From Hyphomonadaceae bacterium (GTDB taxonomy: Bacteria; Pseudomonadota; Alphaproteobacteria; Caulobacterales; Hyphomonadaceae): DNA of 48,759 nt. Positions 36,044 through 47,082 of this stretch are shown piece after piece. Each line of letters starts with the position of its first letter. Within the stretch, counting starts at the first letter, position 1. The position numbers were made by a program, and so were the translations under genes. Location: the NCBI GenBank assembly GCA_022760335.1, contig JALEGE010000131.1, positions 1 through 48,759 on the forward strand, in the 5' to 3' direction. The notes beneath the pieces were generated by a model. That model did no database searches and had not been told where the DNA came from. It saw nothing but the letters and a program-made list of their open reading frames with translations.

Positions 36044-36136
36044 CCCATTCGAGTGCGCTGTCACGCAGGTGTTATTCTGCTCTGTGGGCGGCCTATGTTA
36101 AGACTATGCCCACGATCAGATGTTCAGAGTACCGCC

Positions 36137-36706
36137 ATGATCAAATTGTCTGCTCTTTCCGCGCTTCTCCTGCTGGGCGCTTGCGCCACGGCCACCCCTT
36201 ACCAGGCCGCGACCGACAGTTCGCGCGGCTATACCAATCAGCAGATCGAAACCAATCGCTGGCAGGTCGGCTTTTCCGGCAATTCGCTCACTGAGCGGGA
36301 AACCGTGGAAACCTATCTGCTGTATCGCGCCGCCGAACTGACGCGCCAGCAGGGTTTTGATCATTTCCGGGTCGTGCGCCGCGAAACCGATGAGGATTCC
36401 CGCCTGGTGGCGACCGGGTTTTCCCAGTCGCCCTTCTATTCCGGGTTTTATTGCAATTACCGCTTCTATTCCCCGGCCGGTCTGCATCATCCGGCCTTCT
36501 ATCGCAGCCGTCTGGCCGGGTATCATGACCCGTTCGGCTATGGCTTCGGCGCATCGGATTATCGCGAGATTACCCGCTATGAAGCGAGCGCCGAGATCAT
36601 GATGGGCCATGGCGACAAGCCGGCCGACAATGCCGAATATTTCGATGCCGCCGATGTTCTCGCCAATCTAGGCCCTCGCATCCTGCGCCCGGAAACTGAA
36701 GCCTAG
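36137..36706 (+). CDS. CC0125/CC1285-family lipoprotein
   Basis: A 189-residue lipoprotein. The signal ends in a lipobox, LLLGACA, so the cysteine at about residue 16 is lipidated. The mature part shows the family string GYTNQQIETNRWQVGFSGNS, then TYLLYRAAELTRQQGFDHF. Function is unknown. It starts 93 bases after the TIR gene, with the start at ATG 36137 after GCC; an earlier ATG would add a non-conserved stretch. Confidence 0.82.
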   Translation: MIKLSALSALLLLGACATATPYQAATDSSRGYTNQQIETNRWQVGFSGNSLTERETVETYLLYRAAELTRQQGFDHFRVVRRETDEDSRLVATGFSQSPFYSGFYCNYRFYSPAGLHHPAFYRSRLAGYHDPFGYGFGASDYREITRYEASAEIMMGHGDKPADNAEYFDAADVLANLGPRILRPETEA

Positions 36707-36713
36707 AGCGCTA

Positions 36714-37019
36714 TTATTGCCGTGTTGAGGTTGGGCGCACGATGCGCTTGTTGCAGGCTGGCAGGTTTGCGCCGCCGGCAAGTTCTGTCTCAGGATCGCA
36801 GGCCGGGCCCACCCTTATGCTGGCAGTCCGATAGCTGATGCGGGCACTGTCGCTGCGCTGGGTTTGCGGGCCAAACATTTCCCGCTCAACATAATTGGCG
36901 GCATTCGAGACGCCTTGTCCGACGGCCTGAACATCCTTGCCGACGCCCTGGACTGTGTTGCACGCGGCCAGAAAAGGCAGGGTGAGCAATCCGGCGATAA
37001 CGTATTTGGCGCGTGTCAT
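36714..37019 (-). CDS. Entericidin-like small lipoprotein
   Basis: A 101-residue lipoprotein with lipobox LPFLAACNTVQGVGKDVQAV, which resembles the entericidin A/B family (small membrane lipoproteins tied to stress). The C-terminal part after residue ~45 extends beyond usual entericidin length. ATG 37019 follows GGGAGAGAC, a possible ribosome site. It converges with the preceding lipoprotein gene seven bases away. Whether it acts like an entericidin toxin is unknown. Confidence 0.75.
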   Translation of the reverse strand: MTRAKYVIAGLLTLPFLAACNTVQGVGKDVQAVGQGVSNAANYVEREMFGPQTQRSDSARISYRTASIRVGPACDPETELAGGANLPACNKRIVRPTSTRQ

Positions 37020-37120
37020 GGGTCTCTCCCAAGTGAACGCCCCCGCCTAAATGTAGTCTACGGACAATTCTGCGCAATGGAGCACTTCCACCTGCGAGAA
37101 ACTGCGGTTAAGCACACCGC

Positions 37121-37783
37121 ATGAAAAGCGCAGTCATTGTCTTCCCTGGCTCCAATTGCGACCGCGATGCGGCCACGGCGCTTGGGGCCCTCACGGGCAC
37201 GGCGCCCGACATGGTCTGGCACAAGGATGCTGCCTTGCCGGGCGGGCTCGATCTTGTTGTCGTTCCGGGTGGATTTTCCTATGGTGATTATCTGCGCTGT
37301 GGCGCCATGGCGGGGAATTCCCCGATCATTGAACCGTTGAAGGCACATGCCGCGCGTGGCGGTTATGTGCTTGGCATCTGTAATGGCTTCCAGATCCTGT
37401 GCGAAACAGGCCTTCTGCCAGGCGCGCTGATGCGCAATGCTTCTCTCGATTTTGTCTGCAAGCCGCAGGCTTTGAAACCTGACAGTGCAAACTCTGCCTT
37501 TACCAGCGCCTATGCCGGGGTAGATGAGGTTTCCATTCCAATCGCACATCATGATGGCAATTATTTTGCCGATGAAGCGACGCTCGACACGCTGGAAGGC
37601 GATGGCCGCGTGGCCTTCCGCTATCTCGGCAATCCCAATGGGTCCGCGCGCGACATTGCCGGCATTCTCAGCGAGAATGGGCGCGTGCTCGGCATGATGC
37701 CCCATCCGGAACGGGCCATCGGTGCGCATGAGGGCGGTAGCGACGGACGCGGTGTCTTTGAGAGCCTGCTAAACGCAGTCTGA
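37121..37783 (+). CDS. purQ: Phosphoribosylformylglycinamidine synthase subunit PurQ
   Basis: Glutaminase subunit that supplies ammonia for step four of de novo purine synthesis, working with PurL and PurS. The 220-residue class I amidotransferase has the nucleophile Cys87 (GICNGFQ) and the His195/Glu197 pair (PHPERA). The start [14 protein letters not shown] is the family's. PurL, its partner, is encoded 4.4 kb downstream; no purS is seen next to either. The 101-base gap upstream (37020-37120) is shared with the divergent small lipoprotein gene. Confidence 0.97.
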   Translation: MKSAVIVFPGSNCDRDAATALGALTGTAPDMVWHKDAALPGGLDLVVVPGGFSYGDYLRCGAMAGNSPIIEPLKAHAARGGYVLGICNGFQILCETGLLPGALMRNASLDFVCKPQALKPDSANSAFTSAYAGVDEVSIPIAHHDGNYFADEATLDTLEGDGRVAFRYLGNPNGSARDIAGILSENGRVLGMMPHPERAIGAHEGGSDGRGVFESLLNAV

Positions 37784-37884
37784 GGCGCTCGGACAGGTTT
37801 CCCAAAATTCGGGAGACGGAAAACCCCTTGCTTTTCCTAATTGAATATCGATAAATTTCTTTCGATTGCATGCTGGAGAGCGCA

Positions 37885-39081
37885 ATGAGAAGCTATGCTG
37901 AAGACACAGCGGCAGCTGGCCGGGAGATTTTGCCAGACTTGACGCGCGCCTGGGCCCTGTTCGGCATCGCGGTGGTCAATGTCGGCGTCCTGTCCTGGCC
38001 CATGATGTCGTCCTATCATGATGGCGGCTTGCCCGGCCTGGCCGACTATACCGCCTTCTATCTCGTCTGCGGCCTGTTCCTGATGAAGTCCTATTCGCTG
38101 TTCTCCTTCATGTTCGGCGTGGGCTTTGCCTATCAGATGCAGTCGGCAGAGCGGCGCTCTGTTGGGTTTGCCGGGCGCTACTGGCGCCGTATTCTGGGCC
38201 TGTTCCTGTTTGGCCTGTTCAACATATTCTGCTTTTTCATCGGCGATATTCTGGTGATTTATGCTGTGCTGGGCTCGGTCTTGTTCCTGTTCCGCAAGGC
38301 GGGCGCAAAGACCCTGCTCGGATGGGCGATCGGGATCTATGCCGTCCAGATCCTGTTCATCGCCTTCATGGCTTTTGCGATCTGGGCGGGCGTCACCTTT
38401 GCGCCTGAGGAGATGGCCAAGGCCGCTGGCGAGATGGGGGAGCTGGATGTTGCCGCGCGCGAGGTTTTCACCGCGGCTGGCTTCCTGGAGACCTCAATCT
38501 ACCGGTTGAGCACCTATGCTGAGAACTTCATCACATTCCTCCTGTTCCAGGGCATTGGCGCACTCGGCTTTTTCCTGTTTGGCCTGGCTGCGGTAAAAAG
38601 CGGTGTGATTGCCAATCCTGCCGCGCCGATCTGGAAGCGCGCGCGCTGGATCGGCCTGCCCATCGGGCTGCTGGTTTCAGGGGCCGGAGCCTGGCTGCTT
38701 GTGCATGGGGAAGGCATGTTGGATCCGTCCATGATGCTCGGAATGGTGCTGATCGCCACGGGCAGCCCGTTTTCCAGCTTTGGGTATATCGGCCTTCTTG
38801 CGAAATGGGCCGAAGGGCCGGGCGGCCCGATCCGCACTTTCTGCGCGCGCGGCGGCACCGCCAGTCTGACCGCCTATCTGATGCAGAATGCGATCCTGTC
38901 TTTCACCTTTAGTGCCTATGGCCTGGGCTATTTTGCAAAGCTGCCGGCCTCGACCTGCATACTGATCGGGGCTGTGGTCGCGCTCTTCTCGATTGTCTTC
39001 ACCAGCCTTTGGCGAGTTTGGTTCGCGCGGGGACCGATGGAGGTGATTCTGCGGAACTGGACTTATCTCGGGGCGCGATAG
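37885..39081 (+). CDS. DUF418-type membrane protein
   Basis: A 398-residue protein with about eight to ten membrane helices, from ATG 37885, which has GGAGA nine bases upstream; an ATG five codons earlier is also possible. The DUF418 marks include DLTRAWALFGIAVVNV near the start and the C-terminal pattern ASLTAYLMQNAILS with WRVWFARGPMEVILRNW at the end. Function of the family is unknown; some members are thought to act in transport or acyl transfer at the membrane. The last 83 bases overlap the convergent GNAT-like gene. Confidence 0.85.
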   Translation: MRSYAEDTAAAGREILPDLTRAWALFGIAVVNVGVLSWPMMSSYHDGGLPGLADYTAFYLVCGLFLMKSYSLFSFMFGVGFAYQMQSAERRSVGFAGRYWRRILGLFLFGLFNIFCFFIGDILVIYAVLGSVLFLFRKAGAKTLLGWAIGIYAVQILFIAFMAFAIWAGVTFAPEEMAKAAGEMGELDVAAREVFTAAGFLETSIYRLSTYAENFITFLLFQGIGALGFFLFGLAAVKSGVIANPAAPIWKRARWIGLPIGLLVSGAGAWLLVHGEGMLDPSMMLGMVLIATGSPFSSFGYIGLLAKWAEGPGGPIRTFCARGGTASLTAYLMQNAILSFTFSAYGLGYFAKLPASTCILIGAVVALFSIVFTSLWRVWFARGPMEVILRNWTYLGAR

Positions 39082-40186
39082 GCGGCATCACGGCAGGGCT
39101 CTTGTCCGGAACGGTGCGCAGGGCGAAAAACTGGTCGCCTGCGGCAAGCGATGTGCGAATTTCATCAGCTTGCAGTCCGTCGGGAAAGCTGAAGACATGA
39201 CAGCTGTCATGATCCGGTGTGCTGGCGCGATATGGCCCGATGGCGCCTGCGAGTTCGATTGGAAAATCCAACACGGGTGACAGGCGCAACGCCGCCGCAC
39301 CAGCCTGCGCCGCCTGGCGGTGGATCGCCTGCATGAGTTCCAGCGCGCCGCCCTTCCAGTTTGCTCCAGGGCGCAGGGCAAGATCGGTGATCTGCGCGAT
39401 GGGGGGTTCATGGCGGTTCAGCTTGGTCAGTGTGACCATTGCCAGATGGCCCTGAGGATGCAGGAACAGGCAGCTCCGCCCCGGTGCATCGGGATCAGCC
39501 AGCCGCCACAGAAAACCCTCGACAGTGCGCGCAATCGCCCAGCTGTCTTTTGCAGCTGCAGCGTTCAGGGCGTGCAGGGCTTCATGAAGGGTCACCAGAT
39601 CCTCGGTTTGCCTGGGGTCGATCATCAGGCTGGCAGGCTCCGCGGCTGGCCAGCCGACGCGATTGGAAAACCACTCCCACTGGGCAAGCAGCCTGTACAG
39701 CGTATCCTTGCGGCCGAGATAGTTCAGGGCGCGTCCGGCGGCATGAAGATTGTCGCGTAAGGGCCAGGTCAGGGTTTGTTGCCTCTCACGACGGGTCCAG
39801 GGGCTGTAGCCCATCTTCTGCAGCATTGGGGCAGACCGGGCATTGTTGTTCACAGTGACCAGCGGCACAGGCCGGTAGTTGGCCAGCACCGCGGCCATCA
39901 GCGCGCTCCCATGACCGGCACCGGGCTGGGAAGAAATGAAGGTGTGCCCGCAGACGATGGTCCTTTCGCGGTCACCACGGCGTACGCGCATCACCAGCGT
40001 GCCGAGAAAGGCCTCCGGCCGTCCTTCCGCATTACAGGATATAAAGCCCGAAGGCAGATCGCCCTGATCCGGATTGCCGAAAAGAATCCAGCGCCAGGCA
40101 TTGGGGCTGCGTGCGGGAAACCCGCACCTCTCCGCGATTTCTATGATAGCGCCGATATGATCCCGGCGAACACGCTCTACAGGCAT
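38999..40186 (-). CDS. GNAT-like acyltransferase superfamily protein
   Basis: A 395-residue protein from ATG 40186, which follows GGGAGGGAGGG at good spacing; a longer in-frame start at 40270 is less likely. The N-terminal half looks like a GNAT N-acyltransferase fold (HIGAIIEIAERCGFPARSP, FISSQPGAGHGSALMAAVLA, where the latter is the acyl-CoA loop, and NNNARSAPMLQKMGYSPW). The C-terminal half may be a second, diverged GNAT-like region (ITDLALRPGANWKGGALELM). The substrate is unknown. It lies antisense to the end of the DUF418 gene by 83 bases. The last ~30 residues are low complexity. Confidence 0.7.
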   Translation of the reverse strand: MPVERVRRDHIGAIIEIAERCGFPARSPNAWRWILFGNPDQGDLPSGFISCNAEGRPEAFLGTLVMRVRRGDRERTIVCGHTFISSQPGAGHGSALMAAVLANYRPVPLVTVNNNARSAPMLQKMGYSPWTRRERQQTLTWPLRDNLHAAGRALNYLGRKDTLYRLLAQWEWFSNRVGWPAAEPASLMIDPRQTEDLVTLHEALHALNAAAAKDSWAIARTVEGFLWRLADPDAPGRSCLFLHPQGHLAMVTLTKLNRHEPPIAQITDLALRPGANWKGGALELMQAIHRQAAQAGAAALRLSPVLDFPIELAGAIGPYRASTPDHDSCHVFSFPDGLQADEIRTSLAAGDQFFALRTVPDKSPAVMPPIAPRDKSSSAESPPSVPARTKLAKGW

Positions 40187-40360
40187 TTGGCAGCCCTCCC
40201 TCCCATGCGGCAGGTTCTGGAGGTTGCCCTGTCGGCAGGCTCCCCCCAGCCTGACCAGTTGTGAGCGCACACTGACACGATTCTACTTTAATTAGATTAA
40301 CGCGATCTGCGCAGCCGGAAAGATCGACACAACAGGCGTCCAATATCACGTCGGGAATCG

Positions 40361-41176
40361 CTATTGCGACGGGCCATCCTGGTTGCGCAGGATGAATTTC
40401 AGCCGCGCCGTGGTGGTCCTCGCCAGCCGGTCCACGCCCCGTGCAACGGCGCGGTCATAGGCAAGCAGGCCCTTCTCGACCCGCTCATCCCTGTCAGTGA
40501 ACTGTTTGAAGTTCACCGAACGGCCAATGCGGAAATAGGAGAACCAGACCCAGGGCCGCTGGCAGAGCGCGCGCATGAATGGCCACTCGAAATCGGCGAA
40601 AGCCTCGTCCAGCTTGTCTGAGACCACGCGCTCCTGTTCCCAGGAGAAGTGGCGGTGATAGAGGTCGCGCAGCACCTCATTGTCGGTCTCGCCGGCGTCG
40701 ATCGCACGGGCATAGTCGCGCGCAAGATCGGCCGGAATGCCGGCCCGTATCGCCCCATCCGCACCAAACTCGCCAAGCGTGTGGATCAGGACATGGGTCT
40801 CGATCATGACCAGCCTGTTGATGTCCTTCAGCGCTTCGATATAGGCCGAGAACTGGCGGTAGCGCTCGCGAATCGGGATCGCGGTCGTGGGGTCACTGGC
40901 CGCGAAGACAGCCGCCGCCAGCTTGGCGCAGACCAGGTACCAGGACGCCCAGAGGGCGCCATGCGCGGCGATCAGGGCAAAGCGGCAGACACCGTTCGAG
41001 GCATTGTAGACATCCAGGTAACCCTGGGCTCGCCAGCGCAGTTTTCCGCGCGGCCCGGCCGCCTGTTCAGCCGCCCGGCGGATCTCGTGATACCGCCCCT
41101 GAAAGTGCGCATCCTCGGACCCGGCGTCGAACGCCGGCAGGTTCTGCTGAGAATACAAACTGGCCCCCGATCGCAC
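40361..41176 (-). CDS. Protein of unknown function
   Basis: A 271-residue protein I do not recognise. It is predicted mostly helical, with no signal peptide. A moderately hydrophobic stretch (ALIAAHGALWASWYLVCAKL, residues ~67-86) could be a membrane segment or a buried helix. Conserved-looking patches are DINRLVMIETHVLIHTLGEFG and SVNFKQFTDRDERVEKGLLA. It lies alone on the minus strand between the GNAT-like gene and the toxin-antitoxin pair. The 108-base gap to the toxin gene shows no clear site. Confidence 0.6.
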   Translation of the reverse strand: MRSGASLYSQQNLPAFDAGSEDAHFQGRYHEIRRAAEQAAGPRGKLRWRAQGYLDVYNASNGVCRFALIAAHGALWASWYLVCAKLAAAVFAASDPTTAIPIRERYRQFSAYIEALKDINRLVMIETHVLIHTLGEFGADGAIRAGIPADLARDYARAIDAGETDNEVLRDLYHRHFSWEQERVVSDKLDEAFADFEWPFMRALCQRPWVWFSYFRIGRSVNFKQFTDRDERVEKGLLAYDRAVARGVDRLARTTTARLKFILRNQDGPSQ

Positions 41177-41284
41177 CTGGCGCGCTATTGCCGAACCAGG
41201 TTACTATGACCGCAAAGTCTGAAGGGCGTGACAAATTCACAGGCGCAATTTGCCGGAACGCGGGCTTCCTCCTTTTTACAGAGA

Positions 41285-41698
41285 TCAGTCATCCCAAGGA
41301 TTGAAGACAGGCACATGCAATGCCTCGAAATCAGCTGCATTACGCGTCACCACAGTCAGGCGATGGTGCATGGCTGTTGCCGCAATGAGGCCATCTATCG
41401 CCGGGACTGTGCGGCCCGACACGGCCGTCAACTCGCCCCAGAGTTGGGCGACATTGATATCCACCGGCAGTATTCGAGCGCCGAACCAGGCCGGCAGATC
41501 CTGCTCCAGCCAGGCCCGCAAGCGCGTTCGGCGCCCACCAGGCTCCAGTCTTTCAATGCCGCGGCGAATCTCACCAATACAAAGCACGCTGGTGTGCAAG
41601 ACATCGCCGGGCTGCTCGCCGAGCCAACTGATCACCGGCTCGGCGGCGCGAGATTTCGTCGGCTCACTGATTGTGACTGTGTCGAGCAGCCACATCAA
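41285..41698 (-). CDS. PIN-domain toxin (VapC-like)
   Basis: A 137-residue PIN nuclease fold with the acidic metal ligands in place: Asp6 (MWLLDTVT), Glu43 (CIGEIRRG), Asp102 (AIDGLIAA) and Asp123 (NAADFE). VapC toxins usually cut tRNA or rRNA. Its start overlaps the TGA of the upstream HTH gene in an ATGA junction, the tight coupling common in toxin-antitoxin pairs. The partner is an XRE-type regulator rather than an AbrB/Phd-type VapB. The RNA target is unknown. Confidence 0.88.
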   Translation of the reverse strand: MMWLLDTVTISEPTKSRAAEPVISWLGEQPGDVLHTSVLCIGEIRRGIERLEPGGRRTRLRAWLEQDLPAWFGARILPVDINVAQLWGELTAVSGRTVPAIDGLIAATAMHHRLTVVTRNAADFEALHVPVFNPWDD

Positions 41699-42024
41699 AA
41701 GACGTCTTCGCGCGCATCCGGCACCCGCTCGTCCAAATCAATGTCCACTCCGACGAGTGGAGACCGGCGCATGAATTCGACGAAGTTCAACTGGGCCGTC
41801 TCCTGAACTGCTTCACTTGGAATGGGCAACGCTCGACCGAAGTGTTTTGCAATTGCCGCAATCGACTTTGCCCTAAGCGAATGTGTCGGCCCTTCCGGAT
41901 CAAGGAACCGCGTTAGTGTCGACGGAGCAAGCTGGGACTGCACCGCCAACTCTGAAGCCGTGAGCCCCGTCTCTTCGAGAATCTCCTTAATCCAACGACG
42001 GATGAGATCATCTTGCTTGGCCAT
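41695..42024 (-). CDS. XRE/HTH antitoxin partner of the PIN toxin
   Basis: A 109-residue protein with an N-terminal helix-turn-helix of the XRE/lambda-repressor type (GLTASELAVQSQLAPSTLTR, residues ~20-39). The C-terminal part (VEFMRRSPLVGVDIDLDERV) may bind the toxin. ATG 42024 has an AAGGA ribosome site. It is first in the pair and ends on the toxin's start. It probably represses its own promoter at the palindromic stretch upstream. A long in-frame extension to 43527 is antisense to purL and not real. Confidence 0.82.
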   Translation of the reverse strand: MAKQDDLIRRWIKEILEETGLTASELAVQSQLAPSTLTRFLDPEGPTHSLRAKSIAAIAKHFGRALPIPSEAVQETAQLNFVEFMRRSPLVGVDIDLDERVPDAREDVF

Positions 42025-42035
42025 GGAAGAATCCT

Positions 42036-42090
42036 TCTGTGAACAATTTGACATGTATATGCAAATGCGCAAATTGCAATGCAATTGCTT
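42036..42090 (-). promoter_or_regulatory. Putative promoter and operator of the toxin-antitoxin pair
   Basis: AT-richer than its surroundings, with overlapping near-palindromes (GCAATTGC, TTGCAATGCAA, GCAAATGCGCAAATTGC at 42061-42088). On the minus strand a possible -10, TATACA, lies upstream of the antitoxin ATG. This fits autoregulation by the HTH protein, but the exact -35 and operator are not settled. Confidence 0.35.
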
Positions 42091-42150
42091 CCGCACTGTC
42101 GCGATGATTTCCCACTGGCCGTCCAAGACAACAATGGCTAAAGCCTGTCC

Positions 42151-44418
<2,268 letters not shown>

Positions 44419-44437
44419 GCACGCTCTCTCAACCGCC

Positions 44438-44528
44438 GATACCTGCGAAGGCAGGTATCCATGGACCAGTTTTTCAGCAGGCGTTCTGGCGGCAATATTT
44501 GTCCATGGACCCCTGCTTTCGCAGGGGT
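44438..44528. repeat. Palindromic pair of 28-bp elements (REP/BIME-like)
   Basis: Hairpin one: 44438-44446 pairs with 44451-44459 around GAAG. Hairpin two: 44509-44516 pairs with 44521-44528 around TTTC. Outside them TCCATGGAC at 44458-44466 is the inverse of GTCCATGGA at 44501-44509. Thus two copies of one element face each other, with stem bases changed in a pair-preserving way. It lies between the purL stop and the next gene and may also act as a terminator. Confidence 0.75.
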
Positions 44529-44577
44529 TTGCGGAGAGAGATTGGTACTTTGAGGAAAGCGGCGATATCCTTCCCCC

Positions 44578-44913
44578 ATGCCCGATTTCGACGCCACGCT
44601 CGCCCTCTATGATCGCGCCTGCTCCGCCGCAGAGATCCCGCGCAAGGGCAAGAATCTGGTCTACACGTCCGCAAATGGCCACATGTTCAGCCAGATGAAC
44701 AAGGCGGGCGAGCTGGGCATCCGCCTGCCCAAACCGCGCCAGAAAGAGCTCGGCGAGCGCCATGGCGCCGGACCGTTCAAATCCTATGGCGCGACCATGC
44801 GCGACTATATCTGCCTGACAGATGCCATGCTGGAAGATGAGGCGCTGATCGCGGGCCTCCTGAAAGAGGCGCTCGTCTTTGTCGAGGCGATGCCGCCTGG
44901 CAAGAAGAAATAG
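44578..44913 (+). CDS. Small protein, TfoX-N-like by eye
   Basis: A 111-residue soluble protein. The stretch [20 protein letters not shown] followed by [13 protein letters not shown] resembles small TfoX/Sxy N-terminal-like proteins, but the match is weak and I would not claim function. No ribosome site is obvious at usual spacing before ATG 44578; GAGGAAAG lies about 20 bases upstream. It ends 16 bases before yjdM and may be cotranscribed with it. Confidence 0.6.
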   Translation: MPDFDATLALYDRACSAAEIPRKGKNLVYTSANGHMFSQMNKAGELGIRLPKPRQKELGERHGAGPFKSYGATMRDYICLTDAMLEDEALIAGLLKEALVFVEAMPPGKKK

Positions 44914-44929
44914 ACCAAGGACCCGCCCC

Positions 44930-45262
44930 ATGAGCACCCTGCCGCCCTGCCCGCAGTGTAATTCCGCTTACACCTATGAAGACGGGGCGCTGCTGATCTG
45001 CCCCGAATGCGCGCATGAATGGGCGCCGGGCGAGGCGGCCCCGGCCGAGCGCGTCTATCGTGATGCAAACGGAAACGTGCTCAGCGATGGCGACACGGTC
45101 ACCGTGATCAAGGATTTGAAAGTGAAGGGCGCGTCCCAGCCGGTGAAGGTCGGCACCAAGGTGCGCGGCATCCGGCTGGTCGATGAAGACCATGATATCG
45201 ACTGCAGGATCGACGGCTTCGGTGCGATGAAGCTGAAATCGGAATTCGTGAAGAAGGTCTAG
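44930..45262 (+). CDS. yjdM: YjdM/PhnA-type zinc-ribbon protein
   Basis: A 110-residue protein starting at ATG 44930. The N-terminal zinc ribbon has CPQCNS and CPECAHEW, four cysteines in two CxxC pairs. The C-terminal domain ([33 protein letters not shown]) is the small barrel of the PhnA family. Despite the old name it is not a phosphonoacetate hydrolase in most bacteria, and its role is unclear. The stop overlaps the convergent outer-membrane gene by four bases. Confidence 0.92.
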   Translation: MSTLPPCPQCNSAYTYEDGALLICPECAHEWAPGEAAPAERVYRDANGNVLSDGDTVTVIKDLKVKGASQPVKVGTKVRGIRLVDEDHDIDCRIDGFGAMKLKSEFVKKV

Positions 45263-45924
45263 AACCGGTAATTCAGGCCTAGTGTCAGGATCGGGTAGAG
45301 TTGGAAGTCTTCCACATCATCCTCGATGCGGGCTTCTTCTTCCTCGATTTCCGCCAAGAGGGCCGGGTCATCTGAGAACGTGCCGCCGACAGAGCGCAGG
45401 TCGACATCGGCCGCCCCGAACAGCGCGGCGCCGGCCATGATGCGAAAGCCCCAATGGCCGTCGCCAGTGAAGGTGTTGTCATAGCCAAGGCCCAGAAAGG
45501 GCGCGAGATCGTCAAAGCTGGCATCGCCTTCCAGCCGGCCGACCTGGTCGGGCGTGAAGGTGGTGTCGCCAATGGTCACCGGCTCGTTGGGTTCGGCCGC
45601 CAAGCCGATGGACTTGTCGCCGAAATAGGCCCCGCCGGAGATGAAGAAGCTGTTGGAGAAGGGGTGATAGTCGATAAAGCCGCCCGCACCGGAAAATTCC
45701 AGGTCGCCTTCATAGGTGATGTCGTCGACATCTGCCTCTTCGCTGATCGACAGCACATTGCCGGTTGCGCGCACGGTCACCTGATCGTTGAAGCGGTATT
45801 GTGCCTCCAGGCTGCCACCCACTGTGCCGCCGCCCAGTCCAAGGGCGAAATTGCCATCGGTTTGTGCCAGTACGGGTGCTGGTGCCGCCAGTGCCGCCGC
45901 CAGAATGCAGATTGATCGAGCCAT
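45259..45924 (-). CDS. Outer-membrane beta-barrel protein
   Basis: A 221-residue protein with a signal peptide ([20 protein letters not shown], cleavage after LAQ or nearby) and alternating hydrophobic strands ending in LGLNYRF, an aromatic C-terminus typical of BAM-assembled barrels. An acidic segment ([16 protein letters not shown]) near the end is likely a loop or extension. Similar small porin-like proteins are common in alphaproteobacteria; the role is unknown. Start ATG 45924. Confidence 0.8.
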   Translation of the reverse strand: MARSICILAAALAAPAPVLAQTDGNFALGLGGGTVGGSLEAQYRFNDQVTVRATGNVLSISEEADVDDITYEGDLEFSGAGGFIDYHPFSNSFFISGGAYFGDKSIGLAAEPNEPVTIGDTTFTPDQVGRLEGDASFDDLAPFLGLGYDNTFTGDGHWGFRIMAGAALFGAADVDLRSVGGTFSDDPALLAEIEEEEARIEDDVEDFQLYPILTLGLNYRF

Positions 45925-45983
45925 GTCCTGTTCCCCTCAAAGCCTCAGGCTGCAGATAAGCCTTGTTCGCCTATCGGGGGAAC

Positions 45984-46982
45984 TTAACAGTCAGACAGGT
46001 TACAATTTTCTGTGCGAAAGTCGGCAATTTCATCCAAATCCTGGTCCATCGCCGCGGCGATCATGATCGCGGTTTCCACCGAGGCGATGAAAACATCGGG
46101 CTGGATCTTGGCGAAATCATCGCTGGGTTGGTGATAGTCGGGATGGTCTTCTACGCCGAGATAAAGGTGCGGGATCTTTTTCAGGTAGAACACCACTTGG
46201 TCGGACATGCTGGTCCAGTCTTCCTCGTCGGGGTCGCTGCCATCATGGCCCATATGCAGGGCGATGGGCGCCTCAACGGCGATCTCTGCCAGCATTGGCG
46301 CGAAGGCGGGCGTATGGTTTGCACCCGAGGCCCACAGGCCGCCATTCTCCCCGCGCGAAATCATGTCGAGATTCAGATTGGCGGTCATGCGGCTGGCCGG
46401 GATCGGCGGATCGGCCATGAAGGCCCGCGCGCCGCCAAAGCCGGCCTCCTCGGCATCAAAGGCGACGAACAGCATGTCATGGCGCGGCGGATTGGCGGCG
46501 AAATAATCTGCTATGGCCAGCATGCCCGCCACGCCTGAGGCATTGTCGTCCGCGCCATTGAAGATCTCACCATTGCGCACGCCGAGATGGTCGTAATGGG
46601 CGGTGATGACGAGGGTCAACCCATCCTTGCGCCGGCCCGGCAGACGCGCGATCAGATTGGTGCCAGGCAGGTTGGGTGTGGCGTCCTGGCCTGTCTCGCG
46701 ATCGACAAAATCGCCATATAGAAATGGATGACGGTAATCGTCGCCGACCGGCTGAAGGCCCAGCGCGCGCATGCGGGTGATGATCAGGTCCTGCGCCTTG
46801 CGGCTGCCCTCGGTGTCAGGTGCGCGGCCGAACAGGAAGTCACGGCTCAATTCGCGCGTCAGGGACAAGGTGGCCTGACGATCAAAGCTTTCCGGATCGG
46901 TTGGCGCCGGCGCGCTGGCACAGCCTGCCAACACCAGCCCTGCCAACACCAGGCCCCGCTTCAGGCTCAGGATCTCAAACAT
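45984..46982 (-). CDS. M28 family metallopeptidase, lipoprotein
   Basis: A 332-residue zinc aminopeptidase of the M28 group. The signal carries a lipobox (VLAGC, Cys21), so it is attached to a membrane facing the periplasm. Metal ligands are seen in AHYDHLG (H129, D131), NGADDNASG (D145-D146) and FDAEEAGFGG (E178-E179), with a further aspartate in LNLDMISRG and a histidine in GVEDHPDYHQPSD. ATG 46982 has a GGAGG ribosome site. Its peptide substrate is unknown. It lies downstream of the YHS gene but behind a strong terminator. Confidence 0.9.
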   Translation of the reverse strand: MFEILSLKRGLVLAGLVLAGCASAPAPTDPESFDRQATLSLTRELSRDFLFGRAPDTEGSRKAQDLIITRMRALGLQPVGDDYRHPFLYGDFVDRETGQDATPNLPGTNLIARLPGRRKDGLTLVITAHYDHLGVRNGEIFNGADDNASGVAGMLAIADYFAANPPRHDMLFVAFDAEEAGFGGARAFMADPPIPASRMTANLNLDMISRGENGGLWASGANHTPAFAPMLAEIAVEAPIALHMGHDGSDPDEEDWTSMSDQVVFYLKKIPHLYLGVEDHPDYHQPSDDFAKIQPDVFIASVETAIMIAAAMDQDLDEIADFRTENCNLSDC

Positions 46983-47030
46983 GTACCGCCTCCAGTCCGC
47001 TCCGTGATCCTTTTCACTCAGAACTTGCAA

Positions 47031-47060
47031 AAGAAAAACCCCGGTCATGGAAGACCGGGG
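47031..47060 (-). terminator. Terminator downstream of the YHS-domain gene
   Basis: Perfect 8-bp stem CCCCGGTC/GACCGGGG (47039-47046 with 47053-47060), six-base loop, followed on the minus strand by TTTTTCTT. Strong factor-independent terminator. Confidence 0.88.
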
Positions 47061-47082
47061 CGAGAAGTCGCTGCTGGCGCAC

